The position numbers and the translations under genes were made by a program. A stretch of 64,000 bases of DNA from Acanthosepion pharaonis (lineage: Eukaryota > Mollusca > Cephalopoda > Sepiida > Sepiidae). The stretch covers positions 3,879,501 through 3,943,500 of the forward strand of contig CAHIKZ030001813.1 of assembly GCA_903632075.3 (NCBI GenBank). The letters are read 5' to 3'. The notes below the pieces were generated by a model. That model was not told the DNA's origin, made no database searches, and saw nothing but the letters and a program-made list of their open reading frames with translations. Shown here piece after piece: positions 33,974 to 46,284 of the stretch (position 1 is the first letter of the stretch; the number at the start of each line of letters is the position of its first letter).

Positions 33974-34411
33974 TTGTGTTTTGGAGTTTTCTTTTTCAAA
34001 TGACTACTTTTCTCATTAGGAGTTCTTGTAGCCTCTTTTAGTAAAACACACTTTAAAAGAAAATGAACAATGTGCATGGAATAGATTAATGTGTTCTAAT
34101 CGCAATTTACCATTGGCATGACTTAATGATCTCAAATAATATTAGAGTAATGAGAGATTCTTACAAAGACAATATTAATCACCAAAAAATAAATTGCTGA
34201 TTTGATCAAAATAAAAAAATTTACTTCTTTGAAGAACAACAAAGCTTAGAATGTTCATCTGAAAAAAGCCATTTGTAACTGAACATGCTTTATAATCAAT
34301 ACATTTTATGTCATGACTAATATTTTTCTTCAATATTTACTAAGCAATTTCTGTAAGCAAGCAATCCTGCAGTGACACAAAGAAATATTTGAAAGGTTCT
34401 TTAATATGTTT

Positions 34412-34413
<2 letters not shown>

Positions 34414-34474
<61 letters not shown>
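34414..34474. repeat. (TA)n microsatellite
   Basis: About 30 TA units. Confidence 0.95.
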
Positions 34475-34477
<3 letters not shown>

Positions 34478-34639
34478 AATGTATTTAATATGTATATCCT
34501 GTTGAAAAGATGAGAGTATAGTCAAAGTTAGTGGAAAAATTACTTTCTTTTGCTATATAGAAATTGCATTTATCTATTCTTAGTGTAGTTGTTAAAAATA
34601 ATCTGTACCTCTAGAGAAAAATTATACATGCTTCTGTTA

Positions 34640-34900
34640 TTATGAAACTTTTAAATTATGAATTTTCCTTATTTTTACTAAAATTTTACTTTTATGTTTT
34701 TTTCAGTAAAATCGTTATTTTTAGGTTCTCACTCAAATTTTATTTACTATGATTTTTTGCAAAAAATTTATTTTTCATGCTACTTTTATTAAAATTTTAT
34801 TTTTTTTATTTTTCACAAAAATTTGATAGTTTATGTTTTTTTAACTAAAATTTTATTTTTTATGTTTTTTCACTAAAATTTTATTTTTTATGCTTTTATC
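34640..34900. repeat. Degenerate tandem repeat (ACTAAAATTTTATTTTTTATG)
   Basis: About eight loose copies of a 33-38 base unit built on TTTATGTTTTTTcAcTAAAAT. Diverged, with period variation. Confidence 0.65.
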
Positions 34901-35005
34901 AGTAAAATGTCATTTTAATAACAATAAATTTTGTATTTATAAATAAAAACTAAATGGAAGCAAAGTAAAGAGAGTTTAGGTTACAAATAGAAAAGAACAT
35001 AAAAC

Positions 35006-35049
35006 TATTATTATTATTATTATTATTATAATTATTATTATTATTATTA
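35006..35049. repeat. (ATT)n microsatellite
   Basis: About 14 ATT units, one interrupted. Confidence 0.93.
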
Positions 35050-35174
35050 ATTACCATTTTCAAAAAGACTGAATTAACTTTATGAACACTTCTAAACTGT
35101 ACTGTGCTTGAATTTAAGTGAGAATTAATTTATTGAGCACAATAAATATAAAAGTAAATGTTCTTTATATAATG

Positions 35175-35265
35175 ACTTCTTCTATATGCCTTGTCCCTGC
35201 TGGACTTGGGTGATTATGACTCTCCACGATTTCCTCTCCTTTAGGCATTCTGAATTTGGTAGGAT
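35175..35265 (-). mobile_element. RTE-like LINE terminal scrap
   Basis: CTTGGGTGATTATGACTCTC, CACGATTTCCTCTCC. It corresponds to the family's RKLWRAMITxxLKG end at 9040-9110. Confidence 0.6.
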
Positions 35266-35269
35266 ATAA

Positions 35270-36595
35270 AATTTAAAATGAATTGCATAAGGAATGTAGA
35301 ATTTTTAACGATAACTTCTGTTAATTAAAAGAAAGCTTTGGAGTATTAGCTTGTCTTAAAATGAGAAATATTGATGGTGTGACAGGAGATGGCAGGAGAC
35401 AGTGTAACAAAAGGTGATAAGTTGAGGAAAAACTCTAAGAATAAAAGTATCCTTTGGTATTTATTTATTGAATTGATGTGCCAATGTATATTAATCATTG
35501 TTAAGAAAAAAAGAAAATCTTCCTTAATTTTTACAATGTTTTCCTATAATTTGAATGAAAACAGAAATATGATTATGTTCTAAACTAATTAATCACAAGA
35601 GATAAAAGATAAATAGAAAAAAATAAGTAATTAATTTTGAGATGATTGACTTCAGTAATGAAATCTAATTTCGAGATTATCAACAAGAAAGTGAAAGTGA
35701 AATTTTATTTGTAGATGAGAGAAAAATGGAATGAAAATTAAATTGTACACAATGGACAAGAATTTGATTTGGAGTTTATGGACAATTTTGAAACTACAAA
35801 CAAGAGAATTAGGGGATCTTTTTATTTTTTTTTTGAGGCAATTTTCTGCCCATCTGTTGGCCCCAAGTTTATTAAGATTATCCCTTTTATTAACTTGACA
35901 CTCCCCACCAGAGCTCAAACAATAATTATTAAAATTGGTTTGTGTTTTTAATTGCATGCTTTTATGATTTTTTTAATAAGTTGTACAAACAAGTTGTTTT
36001 ATTTCTTAGGCTTGACACAAACCTTGTTGCACAGACATTCTTTCACTTTCTTATAAGATAATGATGAATGAATGTACATTTGATTTTTGTGTTAGTTATG
36101 CAAAATGATATTTAATTTATGCAAGCTTTTTTTGCATACTAATTAAGTTGTGCCAGGATTTTTGGTAGAGGTCTATTTTATCAGAAAATGGAAGAAGTTC
36201 TGGGGTCAAGGTTGGAAGTTACAGCAGGAGTTTAGAAAAAATATTTCTTAACTTAAATTATAATTTTTTGATTCTTTAAATGATTTTCCATCCCCCTTTT
36301 TATAAGACCATCCCCTATTATTGCATATTGAGAAAAATTCTGCCCTCCCCACCATAATTATTAAAAACCCATTTAGGTACTAAAGAGTAGTAAAATTTAA
36401 TTTTAGACAAGAGTATCGAATTTTAAACTGACCATTCTGTGTTTTGTCTTTGAAAATCTCTTCTTTTCTATTCAATCAATATATTTTAATACAATGGCAC
36501 AAACAATATATTGAAATCATATACTTTATAATAATTCTTACAGGAAATGTTCATACAAATAACATAATAAATAAATATTGAAAATAAAGTATGGG
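35270..36595. other. Non-coding stretch
   Basis: Two related C-rich patches (35850-35945, 36285-36375; CTCCCCACCA...AATTATTAAAA) may be diverged repeats. No gene. Confidence 0.35.
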
Positions 36596-36599
36596 CAAT

Positions 36600-36895
36600 A
36601 GATGTGAGGTTAGTGTAATGGTTAACAGTTTGCAATGAGAAGTTGGCATGTTGAGTTTGAATTCCAGTCATTATATCTACTTATGTAAACCCTTGGGAAA
36701 AATATGGATTTGTCTTTTCTCACCTCCTCGCTATGTGTTAAATAGAAGGGCAGACTGGGTTATCTAGCTGTGGTTGGCATGCTGAATTTGAATTCCAGTC
36801 ATTACCTCCACTTTCACCATATATTCTTGGGAAAGGTATGAATCCATCTTTTCTTCCCATCCTTGTTATGGATTAAATAAAAAGGTACACTGTTA
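36600..36895 (+). mobile_element. Two SINE copies in tandem (tRNA type)
   Basis: GTGAGGTTAGTGTAATGGTT, GAATTCCAGTCATTA, ACCCTTGGGAAAA..., CAGACTGGGTTATCTAGC; then from about 36775 the middle of the unit again (TTTGAATTCCAGTCATTACC, TTCTTGGGAAAGGTATGAAT, CTTGTTATGGATTAAATA). Same family as 22378. Confidence 0.72.
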
Positions 36896-36934
36896 ACCAA
36901 TACACTATAAACACATTATACATGCATATATATA

Positions 36935-37680
36935 TATTTGGATGACAAGATAGTTAACCGAATATCAAAGGCAACCAATGCCTTTAGGAAGCTTAAGCAT
37001 CACCTATGGGATGTTCGTGGGATTTCACTGAAAAACGAAAATCAGTGTCTATCGAGCAGTCATTCTCACCACACTTCTTTATGGGTCAGAATCATGGACG
37101 CTATACAGGATACACATCGATCAACTTGATGTTTTTCATAAAGGCTGTCTTTACTCAAAATGCAGTTATACATGGCAGGACAAAATCTCTAACCCTGATG
37201 TTTTCATCAAATGTGGTGTCGGTGGTATTGAATCCTTTCTGATGCAATCACAGTTCAGATGGGCTGGTCCTGTCATCAGAATGAGTGATGATCAGATGCT
37301 GAAAATCCTCATGTATAGCCAACTTTTTCATGGTAAGCGTAACATAGACCGTCCTTGGTTACACTTCAAGGATAAACTTAAATACAATTTAATAGGTGCA
37401 AACATAGCTATAGAGGAGTTCGAACTTGCTGTTGAAAAACTGAGCAAACTGGAGAAATAGGTGCTACCGAGGTATAACTAAATTTGAAAAGAATCGTCTC
37501 AACTATCTGAGAGAATTAAGAATTAACACTAAATCTTGGGCTAATACATCAGCCCATATGACGGTCAACACTTTAGCATGTCCCTCATGTGGACTTGTTT
37601 GCAAATCCCGTGCAGGATTCTTGTCTCATATGCAACATGAACACAAAAACTGAACTGAAAATTTCGAAAACGACGGGAGA
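36935..37680 (+). mobile_element. LINE C-terminus with CCHH finger
   Basis: Three frames give DKIVNRISKATNAFRKLKHH, WDVRGISLK, LYGSESWTLYRIHIDQLDVF, HKGCL, VGGIESFLMQSQFRWAGPVI, RMSDDQMLKILMYSQLFHGK, WLHFKDKLKYNLI, then FEKNRLNYLRELR and a final CPSCGLVCKSRAGFLSHMQH-EH. The last is a C-x2-C-x12-H-x4-H finger at the end of the protein. It follows the RT thumb as in LINEs whose C-terminus ends with a zinc finger. Two frameshifts. Ends at a (TA)n tract. Confidence 0.85.
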
Positions 37681-37697
37681 GTCCATCATCATAATCA

Positions 37698-37699
<2 letters not shown>

Positions 37700-37739
<40 letters not shown>

Positions 37740-37752
37740 TATATAGATATAT

Positions 37753-37783
<31 letters not shown>

Positions 37784-37815
37784 CAGATATATAGATATAT
37801 ATAGATATAGATATA
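37700..37815. repeat. (TA)n/(GATA)n microsatellite
   Basis: TA 37700-37738, then mixed TAGA with seven GATA units around 37756-37782. Confidence 0.95.
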
Positions 37816-38240
37816 TAAAATCACAAAAATATATCTAAATGAGAAATATTATGTTTACTTATTATAAATCATAGATGCTTTATTATTCTTACTTTTCATT
37901 GCCTTTGAAATATTGTTATTTGATAACACTATTGTTGAGAGGATTTCTTCTTTTATGGGCCATGTTCCTTAGAGACATAAGTGAACATGCCTCTTTACAA
38001 CCTCCTATCCTATACAACTGTAAAAAATATTTGTTCCCTTTTTAACCTTCCCAGTCTCTGTTATGTCATTCATTTACACTAGTCCATTATATAGTTTACA
38101 TGTTGAGAGGAGCATTTTCTTTAATAAGACTTTCAATGATCTAGGCGAGTAGTTGTTATATGTTATATGTTGAGTTTTTATATAAACAGGGATGTAAACT
38201 CATATGTGTATACCTACTGAAATAATAATTATAGTAATAG

Positions 38241-38242
<2 letters not shown>

Positions 38243-38281
<39 letters not shown>
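38243..38281. repeat. (TA)n microsatellite
   Basis: Abuts the large hairpin at 38284. Confidence 0.95.
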
Positions 38282-38283
<2 letters not shown>

Positions 38284-38493
38284 CTTACAATTGGAATTAA
38301 GATACCATTAATTAATGACCGTTTTCACCTACAAATTTTAAATTTCTTGGGATTTTTCAAACTGTTTATGGTGTCAGTTTGTAGAAGGAGACACTGACAC
38401 CATAAACAGTTTGAAAAATCCTGCAAATTTAAAATTTAAAATTTGTAGGTGAAAACGGTCATTAACTAATGGTATCTTAATTCCAATTGTAAG
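38284..38493. repeat. Long near-perfect hairpin, 95-101-bp arms
   Basis: Left arm 38284-38378 (CTTACAATTGGAATTAAGAT ... GGTGTCAGT), loop 38379-38392, right arm 38393-38493. Differences are few: a 6-base length change in an AAATTTAAAATTT stretch, TTGGGA/TGCA and one AATTAATG/AACTAATG change. It can fold into about 95 paired bases. Confidence 0.93.
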
Positions 38494-38504
38494 AAAAATT
38501 TTGC

Positions 38505-38640
38505 TCTGTTTAATAAAAGTAAACACTGAACGGTCTTTGTGAGTCAGTTTTAACATTTAGTATTTCAAATTCTATATTGTGTTAATAGGACTCGCTTGGA
38601 TTAAACCAATGGATTACTATATATATATATATGTATATTT
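38505..38640 (+). repeat. Dispersed repeat, relative of 28693-28812
   Basis: GTGAGTCAGTTTTAACATTT, ATAGGACTCGCTTGGATTAA, ACCAATGGATTACTATATAT. Confidence 0.6.
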
Positions 38641-41220
38641 CTTAAAAACTGTTACAATTCGGAAATTTTTAAATTATTAAGAATTTGTTTTAGTCAGACT
38701 GCTTAGCTTGAAATTTAAAATAAAAATTTGTTCTCATGACGTAGTTTCGATTGAGCTAAAGGAAACCTGGTCAGAATATTTTATGGTTAATAGATTTTTC
38801 ATTGAATCACTTGTCACTTGCATGATGTAGATCATTTGTGTTCTTTTATTATAGAGAATCAATAAGATATTTTTAAAATATTTAAAAAATATTTTAGTGT
38901 ATTTATAAATAATTTTCTGATGCATTATTTAAAATATAGATAATTTCCTTAGAGAATTTTACATGCAGTTCCTTTATTTATTCATTTTTTGCTATAACAT
39001 TAAAGTTAATGAGAAAATAATAAAAGTTTTAAAACTATGTTTTTAAGAAACATTTTGTCAAGATTTTATAAGAGTAATGTTTTTCTATATTTTCCTCTAT
39101 AGATTATTGAAGCTTATGAAATATGAAAGGTATGTATAACTTGTATAAATGATTAGCTTTTGGTAAAGCTAAAGTTTTATAATTTTATATAAAAAAAGAT
39201 TTACTCCCAATTTTTCAACAGGAATTATTTGTGAAATTGTTTGCAATACAGCAGACTTGAATATCGGCTTTAGTACATATCTTTCACAAATATATTTAAA
39301 TGTATGCATGATATGATCAAATGATGTGTGTGTCTTTTCAACAAAATGAAACAGGAATTTGGGGAATGTGATCATATTTTGAAAGGTCCACTTCTTCAGC
39401 AAACATATATATGTAGAAATGTAGAATTTCTTGCCAAAGATACAAGTGAATTTATCAAAACATTATCATGTCCCATAAATAGAGATGAATTGTACTATTT
39501 TCCTAAAAAATAAAACAATTCAATTAAATATATTAAAAATTAGCAGAAAATCCAGAAAATTTGGGATTGTTTTCATTTTGTAATGAAACATTTTTAAATG
39601 ATAATTATTTATTGAATTGCATTTATACTGAAATTATAGAATGCATTTCTACTGATATTATAGAAATACACTCATAAATGATATAGAAATGCATTCAAGC
39701 CACTTTCCATGAAATTCATGTGAAAAATTTCATCAAGATGTTTTGTATTATTCTTTGTGATTACAGGTTATTTTCAAGCTGTAGCCAAAAAAAAAAAAAA
39801 AAATAAAAATAAAAAAAGCATATTTTGAAGCATATTAAATCATTAGTTTGATGGAAGCATTGGGCAAAATATGCACAGACCACTTTACAAAATATGGGTA
39901 ATTGGGGAAATGGGCAAACCTGCTGGTATTGGGCGTGCGGGATGGATATATAGACGCCACGGATCATTGGGTCCAGCCCTGCATTTCCTATGCCCTACAA
40001 TTGGAAAGGAAAGGTGGTCCATAGTAAAATATGTTATTTCCATAGCAATGACTTGAGAAATCCAATCAGTTTTACTAATCTTAAATGAAAATATTATTTC
40101 TTTGAATTTTTAAGAAAGTAAGAAATTTATAAGCCTGATTTGGAAAGTTAGAAAAAACACTGAAAGATTATATAAGTGAAGGTAGGCAAACTAAATATAA
40201 CTTTAAACTAGTCTATTAAAGAAAATCATTATAGTCTAATTAATTCTTTGTTTTGTATTGTTGAAGAATGCCTTGGAGAACAAACTGGATGAGAATCAAC
40301 AATTATATAATTTAGCATTAATATTGAAAAAAAAACAGAAATTTATTAATAGAGAATTAAGAATATTTTGTATTAATTCTTTTTATCTTTATTACTAAAA
40401 AGTCATGAAGAAAAATGAAGAAGCAGAAATTCAAAGAATGAGTAGTTAAACTTCAAATTCTACTTTGTTTTGAACTCTCTAATGAATGAAAATAAGAATT
40501 GTGTCTACTTATAAGATAAATACAAAAGAATTTATACTTTATAATGAGTAGAAATATTTCATGAGTTTATTTTATCATTCTGATCTTCATTTTTATTATT
40601 GTACAATATTTAGATTGGCATGTTCTTCAATCATCATCTTTAGACAAATTTATATTCAAGTTTTTTATGATAATTGCTTAGTGTAACTTGAATCTTTTTT
40701 CTGTAGGGACATCATCAGAGCTAATTATAGTATGATGCAGATAAAAAGTGGTTGAATTTTGGTTTCTAAATGATTGGTACTAAATTTAGAAACTGTTGTC
40801 ATATGACAGTTGTTTTCAATAAAATGGCAAAACCTTCAGGTTGAATATCTGCTTTTGCATGAGACAAGTTTTATTCTGTGAATGAAAAAAACTCTGACTG
40901 TAGAAAATGCCAATGATAGTCTTGAAATAATAAAATCTAGCAGAGATAGGAATATCATTTTAAATAAACTCATGAAAGCTAATCATGCTATAGCTCAACT
41001 ACTGAATCATTTTGAATGTACTTTTAGGTCAATTTCATGACAGTATCTGGTATAAATTATCCACATACATTTTTTTTGAATAAATATTTGATTAATTACA
41101 TATAATAACAAAAGAAACAAACACAAAACAAACTGAAGCAATCTTAATAAAATCTTCAAGTAAGAATCCATTTTAATATATGAAATACAAAATAAATTAA
41201 AATTTTGCATCTGAAATGTA
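38641..41220. other. Mostly non-coding stretch
   Basis: No exon recognised. A 61-codon frame at 39328-39513 (+) has an ordinary-looking composition but no known motif and no splice partners. 39860-40025 is less AT-rich. A weak hammerhead-like pattern lies at 40694-40719 (minus: CTGATGA, TGT-CCCT-ACA, GAAAA). Confidence 0.3.
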
Positions 41221-41225
41221 TGCTT

Positions 41226-41258
41226 CAATCTATGAATGATATACTCATTCATAGATTG
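41226..41258. repeat. 14-bp-arm hairpin
   Basis: CAATCTATGAATGA, 5-base loop, perfect complement. Confidence 0.93.
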
Positions 41259-41261
41259 ATT

Positions 41262-41322
41262 AAAATCCAGATCAATATCCCTTTGAACTTATACAGTTCA
41301 GAGGGATATTGATCTGGATTTT
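41262..41322. repeat. 27-bp-arm hairpin
   Basis: Left arm 41262-41288, loop 41289-41295, right arm 41296-41322, one mismatch. It stands 3 bases from the hairpin at 41226, giving a double stem-loop. Confidence 0.93.
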
Positions 41323-42074
41323 ATTATCTTCTTTCTTTGTTGGTCAATTTATTAAAGAATAATCTATAAAAACACCTCTATAGTTATGTATAGTTGCCTC
41401 CTACTGCTATATAGTTGAGGTTTATTTTACAAATGACTAATTTTATACTAACTTCTATTCAAATAGAAATAGTTAAAGCCCAAGCCACAAGCATTTATTT
41501 TTTGTTTTGTTGCAATTAAGGTTCTGTGATGTTACCTAGTAATCTCCCTTGATAGGAACTATCGAGCTAAGAGCTTTAACTCCTTTCGTTCAATACTAAC
41601 CCCTTTCCTTTTTCAATGCTACCCTTCAAGCAATAAACATGTTTGTTGTCCTTGTGTCATCTCTATGCTAAACCCAGGCAAAAAACTAACAAGATTACTG
41701 ATGAATTTGTCAAAATCACAAAATCTGTTTTTTTTTTTAAATACTTTAAATATTTATTTAAAAAAAATAAACATAAATGTACATTTTCTAAATTAGTTTC
41801 TTTTGTTTCGGCTTAGTTTGTTTCTACACTGTGAATGCTTTGTAAGAATTAAAGAATTGATTTTGCTGATTGTTATCATGGAAATGAATGAAAACTTTCA
41901 TTACCTTTATCATTTAATTAATTTTCTTCTATAATGATCACCAATACATATCAATTCATGAGGAAAAATGCAGATTTTGGATTAATACTATCAGAACCAA
42001 TAATCAATATTGAGAGGATAATATAATAATATATATAATTATGATAGACATTATAATAATAATTATACTTACAT

Positions 42075-42160
42075 CTGTATTTTTTTTCCTAATGTTCACC
42101 CAATACAAGGCCCAAGGGCCACTCATGGTAGAGGGTTACTGTGTGGGGTTGTATTAGCAT
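42075..42160 (-). mobile_element. LINE 3'-tail scrap (SFF..CFPENY family)
   Basis: The complement reads CCCTCTACCATGAGTGGCCC, TTGGGCCTTGTATTGGGTGA. The tails at 58700-58770 and 59120-59175 share it. Confidence 0.65.
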
Positions 42161-42293
42161 AAAGGTTAAGATAACAGGAAAAATAGATGGCTAATTCTAG
42201 ATTTGAAGAGGCCAGGATTTACTGTATTTGCTAGTCTATATGACACAGATTTTTTCCAAAAAATTACCCTGTGTCCAATACAGCAGTATCATG

Positions 42294-42296
<3 letters not shown>

Positions 42297-42335
<39 letters not shown>
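42297..42335. repeat. (GA)n microsatellite
   Basis: About 19 GA units. Confidence 0.95.
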
Positions 42336-42337
<2 letters not shown>

Positions 42338-43195
42338 GAAAACCACAAAAAAGTGGGGTTCCCCAGGAATCAGTGCACACATAGAGCTTAGCTCTGAGAC
42401 TAGGATTCCTGAGAGTGAACAAACATGATATCAATAAAAGTATTACAGAAAAATTCACCCAAGAAAAATAAATTAAGAAATTCATTATTTTGCTGCTTGT
42501 TTTGCAGAAATACCAGATTTTGCAGAAATATTTGCTTTTGCTGGTACATTGATACTTGCTTTGTGTGGGTCTTTGTTGATATACATTATTGGAATTTGCT
42601 TTTCTGTATGTATAATATGGGACTTGATTTACCAATAAGTACCATATTTCCGGGTTGTTTTTGCCTATTACCATATGTACCAATGTTCACTGATAGCAGT
42701 AGAATTCTTTGTAGCTATTATGAATTTGCTGTATGTGCAGATGTTCTCTGAAAAACAACTAAAATAATTTTCAATAAATGCATGAGGAAATGTACTAAAA
42801 TTTGTCTTTTTCAAAAAATGTCCTGGTAATTAAACCTTAATTCACTTCTATTAAAAAAAATACCAGTAGTATAATTTGTGATAATATTGTAAGTGTTTCT
42901 TCATGGTTACTGAGAATATCACATTAAGGGTAGGTTATAATTTTTATTTTTTTGGTTGTGATGTGTACATTTCTTCTTAAATATTCCATGCCAAAATATG
43001 GGTGTGATCAATGCCCCGGAAAATATGATAATTAGCTAATAAAATTTTAAAAGCTCGGTGGGGTGGGGAGACGTTAGGAGTATAGATTTGATATAGACTT
43101 TAGAAGGAACCAGAAACCCAATCCTAAACAGGAAACAAGGGATAAACATCTACTTCAAGGACTGTGAACTGGATGATAGTCAAACATATCTACTT
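42336..43195. other. Non-coding stretch
   Basis: The segment 42440-42700 holds open frames on both strands and a direct repeat (ATTTTGCAGAAATA at about 42515), but no recognisable protein. Confidence 0.3.
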
Positions 43196-43197
43196 CT

Positions 43198-43425
43198 ATT
43201 ATCCCATTGAGACACTAGTTCTTGCCTGATTACTAAAGTTGAGCAACACCGAGCCTGGTCTGTACTTAGATGGGTAACTTCTTGGAAATACCAAGTGCTA
43301 TAAGCTCCTATCAACATGTACTGGGCCATTGCAGTAGGGTAATATGTTATTTCTTCCCATGAATAGCAAAGAGAAAGAGCTTGGAAAGGCTTACATCCAA
43401 CAATGGACTTTCATAGGCTGATTAA
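43198..43425 (+). mobile_element. 5S-derived SINE, copy 2
   Basis: 43198-43308 follows 5S rRNA (TACTAAAGTTGAGCAACACC, GAGCCTGGTCTGTACTTAGA, TGGGTAACTTCTTGGAAATA, CCAAGTGCTATAAGC). The tail at 43384-43425 (GAAAGGCTTACATCCAACAA, TGGACTTTCATAGGCTGAT) is the ending of a common LINE/SINE tail (GGCCTxxxTCCAGCAGTGGA). A 5S head with a LINE-like tail is the structure of SINE3-type elements. Confidence 0.75.
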
Positions 43426-43565
43426 GAATATATTAATTATGGTAATTACACTCTAAAATATGTAGCATATATCTAATATGCATCAATATTTAAAACTGAG
43501 GAAATTTGTAAATTTGAAAATATATAAACTCTAAATATCTAGAAATAAAATCTACCAATTTTGTT

Positions 43566-43567
<2 letters not shown>

Positions 43568-43622
<55 letters not shown>
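43568..43622. repeat. (CA)n(TA)n microsatellite
   Basis: CA 43568-43610 then TA. Confidence 0.95.
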
Positions 43623-43623
<1 letters not shown>

Positions 43624-44469
43624 TGAATTCAAATTGGGAATAATTTTATTCCAAATTCTCAGTATGGAAAAACAGACATGAATAATTAGTACAGTGAACA
43701 TAAAGGTAAAGTTTTAATATTGATAAATTTAGTATTTTTTGAACAGTTCATGAGTTAGCACATACTTAAATATGAAAAATTCTACAAAATCTAATGTTCG
43801 AATCTAAATGATATTTTGAAAATAGATAAAGAAACTATTGAGGAAAAATGTCTTAATTTTAAGTATTTCCTAATAGATTATACAGAAAATGAATGAAAGT
43901 TAGTAAATTATCTCCCTTGTAAAATCAAATTATCTCCCTTGCAAAGAATACACTCTAACAAGTGATAAATGAAACTGAAGACGAATAATACTTTATAGAA
44001 AATCTACAAACTCTTGGACACTTGATTTATTAGATAAATACGGTTTCATAAAAAAGTATAAATTGGAATAATGTCAGTTTGAACGAATTTAAAACATATC
44101 TGCTTTTGTTTAAGCTACCTTTAGAATTGATTCTGGTTGACTAAAATAAGTGAAAGTGTTTTTCCCTATAATAAAAATTACCATCCTCTGAGTAACAATT
44201 TAAAGATAGTAAAAGATGAAACTGTAATTATTGAAATCTCATGCTAGCTTACAGGAATATTAACAGTAGTCATCACACTCACTGAATTAACATTTTGTTC
44301 TATCTCTATGTTGATGATATAAAATTCATCAAGTGATATATAATTGATTTGAGATTATTTTCAACAATTTGATGGCAGAATCAACAAAACCCAAGTAGTA
44401 TTAGTTCTAAAATCTGAACATCTGCAATGCATATTAACCTTATGACACGAATTTGGGGTTATATAAAAA
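43623..44469. other. Non-coding stretch
   Basis: A direct repeat AAATTATCTCCCTTG at 43907 and 43928; nothing else. Confidence 0.35.
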
Positions 44470-44596
44470 AAATGAATTTTTAATTTATTGCTCTATATTA
44501 ATAAATACATTGAGCTCTTTTTTGTAGATCAGTTTTAATATTTTATATTACTAGAATCCACTTAGATTATATACCAATGGATCTTTTACCTTTACT
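44470..44596 (+). repeat. Dispersed repeat, relative of 28693-28812
   Basis: TAATAAATACATTGAGCTCT, GATCAGTTTTAATATTTTAT, ACTAGAATCCACTTAGATTA, ending in (TA)n. Confidence 0.72.
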
Positions 44597-44725
44597 ATAT
44601 ATATATATATATATATATCATGCTGCTATAAATGTTATATGTAATGAGTATACAAAACTGTTTTTTTAAACAGTGAAATTAATGTTGACCAGTCTAGATA
44701 TAAGAAATCTTAAAAAAGAAAAGGG

Positions 44726-44795
<70 letters not shown>

Positions 44796-44890
44796 TGAAA
44801 GAATATTTTTGAAAATGTCTGGAAAGTGCTTTGATCGCTACTTCAGCCATAGTAAATTTGTCTCCATGCTCTTAAAATATATCACCATTC
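44597..44890 (+). repeat. Duplicated block A (with (TA)n and (CA)n)
   Basis: (TA)n, then AATGTTATATGTAATGAGTA, ACTGTTTTTTTAAACAGTGA, (CA)n 44727-44792, then AAGTGCTTTGATCGCTACTT. The same order recurs in 45004-45602. Confidence 0.7.
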
Positions 44891-44997
44891 TTGGTAGATT
44901 TTCTGTTGTCACAATGTGGGATAGTCAAGGACAAATGTGATGGAGAGAAAAAAAATACAGATAAATTTGGCTTGATTGAAAAAATATTCTTTCATTC

Positions 44998-45003
<6 letters not shown>

Positions 45004-45048
<45 letters not shown>

Positions 45049-45602
45049 TATTGTTATAAATATTATATGTAATGAGTACACATATTTGAGAAGACAACAC
45101 TGTTTTTTTAAACAGTGAAATTAATGTCAACTATCTTAGACTCAGAAAATCAAAATAAAGAAAAGCAGTCTTCCAACAGGAACTGAATTTGAATTTGCTT
45201 TTTTTTTTTTTAATCTGGAAAATCACTTTAAAAATAAATTAAAATAAATGGGAATACATGTTCAATTACTGATTAGGGCACATTTCCTTTATTGAGAATT
45301 TTTCTATCTATTTCAGTAGACATTAATTTTACTGTTTAAAAAAGAATATGGAGATGTCTACTCAAGCACATGTAACCACTAAATATAACTTTTACAGTAA
45401 TAATAAAAAATATTGAATTAAAAATCCATTAATTGCTTTAAATATATTTACATCTATACATGGGGAAAAGAGATATAAGTTTTTATACACCAGAAAGACA
45501 AAGCAATTTAATAAGATGAAAGTGTATAAAAAGTGCTTTAATCACTATATCATCCACAGTACATTTGTTTTCCAGGTTCTTCCAATATTTCACCCATTCT
45601 TT
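45004..45602 (+). repeat. Duplicated block B
   Basis: (TA)n 45004-45046, AATATTATATGTAATGAGTA, ACTGTTTTTTTAAACAGTGA, and at 45525 AAGTGCTTTAATCACTATAT...TTTCACCCATTC. Second copy of 44597-44890 with about 300 bases of extra sequence inside. Confidence 0.65.
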
Positions 45603-45679
45603 TTTTTACTTAATAAGATAAAATGATAAAAACATAAACAAAAAAGAGAAATAAACTAAATGAAATTGGCTAGACTATA

Positions 45680-45880
45680 AACCCAAACATATATTTAAAA
45701 AAACAAATTAAATTTAAAAGTTTAAAATTTCAACATCCCCTCTCCTTCCTGCACATATGTACTCACATAAACATGAACATCACTTTTGGTCTGAAAAAAT
45801 GTTTTCCACCATGTTATTAATTTTCCTAACATCTCTCCCTCTCTCTTCCTCTCTCTCAATATATATATTACAAATGAAGT
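45680..45880 (+). repeat. Hammerhead-family repeat lacking the core
   Basis: Matches 11740-11965 up to CATCACTTTTGGTCTGA, then skips to TTTTCCACCATG...TTTTCCTA. The CTGATGA...GAAAC portion is missing, as if deleted. Confidence 0.5.
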
Positions 45881-45989
45881 AAAATGTTATGATAAGTGTG
45901 AACTCATTCATAAAATATGTACATAAATCTTTGAATATTTCATTTGATTTATTGTTGCTGCATCATAGTTGATTTTGGATCTGTAGGTA

Positions 45990-46165
45990 AGTATGACTTT
46001 TTAAAAATATAAATACCAAATTATCTGTCTAGATTTATGAGAAAATTATTTACACTATTTACATTGTTCAGACTGTTGTCCTCAACTTTATTGCCATATC
46101 CATGATGTTTCAGCTGTTGTACCCTATGGCCTTCTTCAGATAATTGGAATGTAGAAGTAAACCCT
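45990..46165 (-). mobile_element. SINE body with hammerhead-like core (inverted copy)
   Basis: Reverse complement of the body of the SINE at 46285-46480: CTGAAGAAGGCC, GGTACAACAGCTGAAAC, GAGGACAACAGTCTGAACAA, TGTAAATAGTGTAAATAA. The two copies lie head to head. Confidence 0.68.
46107..46139 (-). ncRNA. Hammerhead-like core
   Basis: CTGAAGA, extra A, GGCC-ATAGGGTACAACA-GCT, GAAACATC. Core bases CUGANGA and GAAA are intact; stem II is 3 bp (GGC/GCT with a G-U pair) with a long loop. Confidence 0.5.
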
Positions 46166-46284
46166 TTATTTTGTCCACTTTTGTAGATGGTCCCAGTTCC
46201 TCTTCTGGATGTCTCAGAATCAGTTATCTCCCTTTAAATCAACTCTCCAAGTTTTTGTTCACCATATCCCAATTTATACATGTG

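Noticed and set aside
39328..39513. 61-codon plus-strand ORF (NKMKQEFGECDHILKG)
   Set aside because: Composition is plausible but it matches no family I know, and flanks are non-coding.
40694..40719. CTGATGA-TGT-CCCT-ACA-GAAAA as a hammerhead core
   Set aside because: Only a 3-bp stem, no extra base as in the other sites, and no related copy in the window; kept as a remark only.
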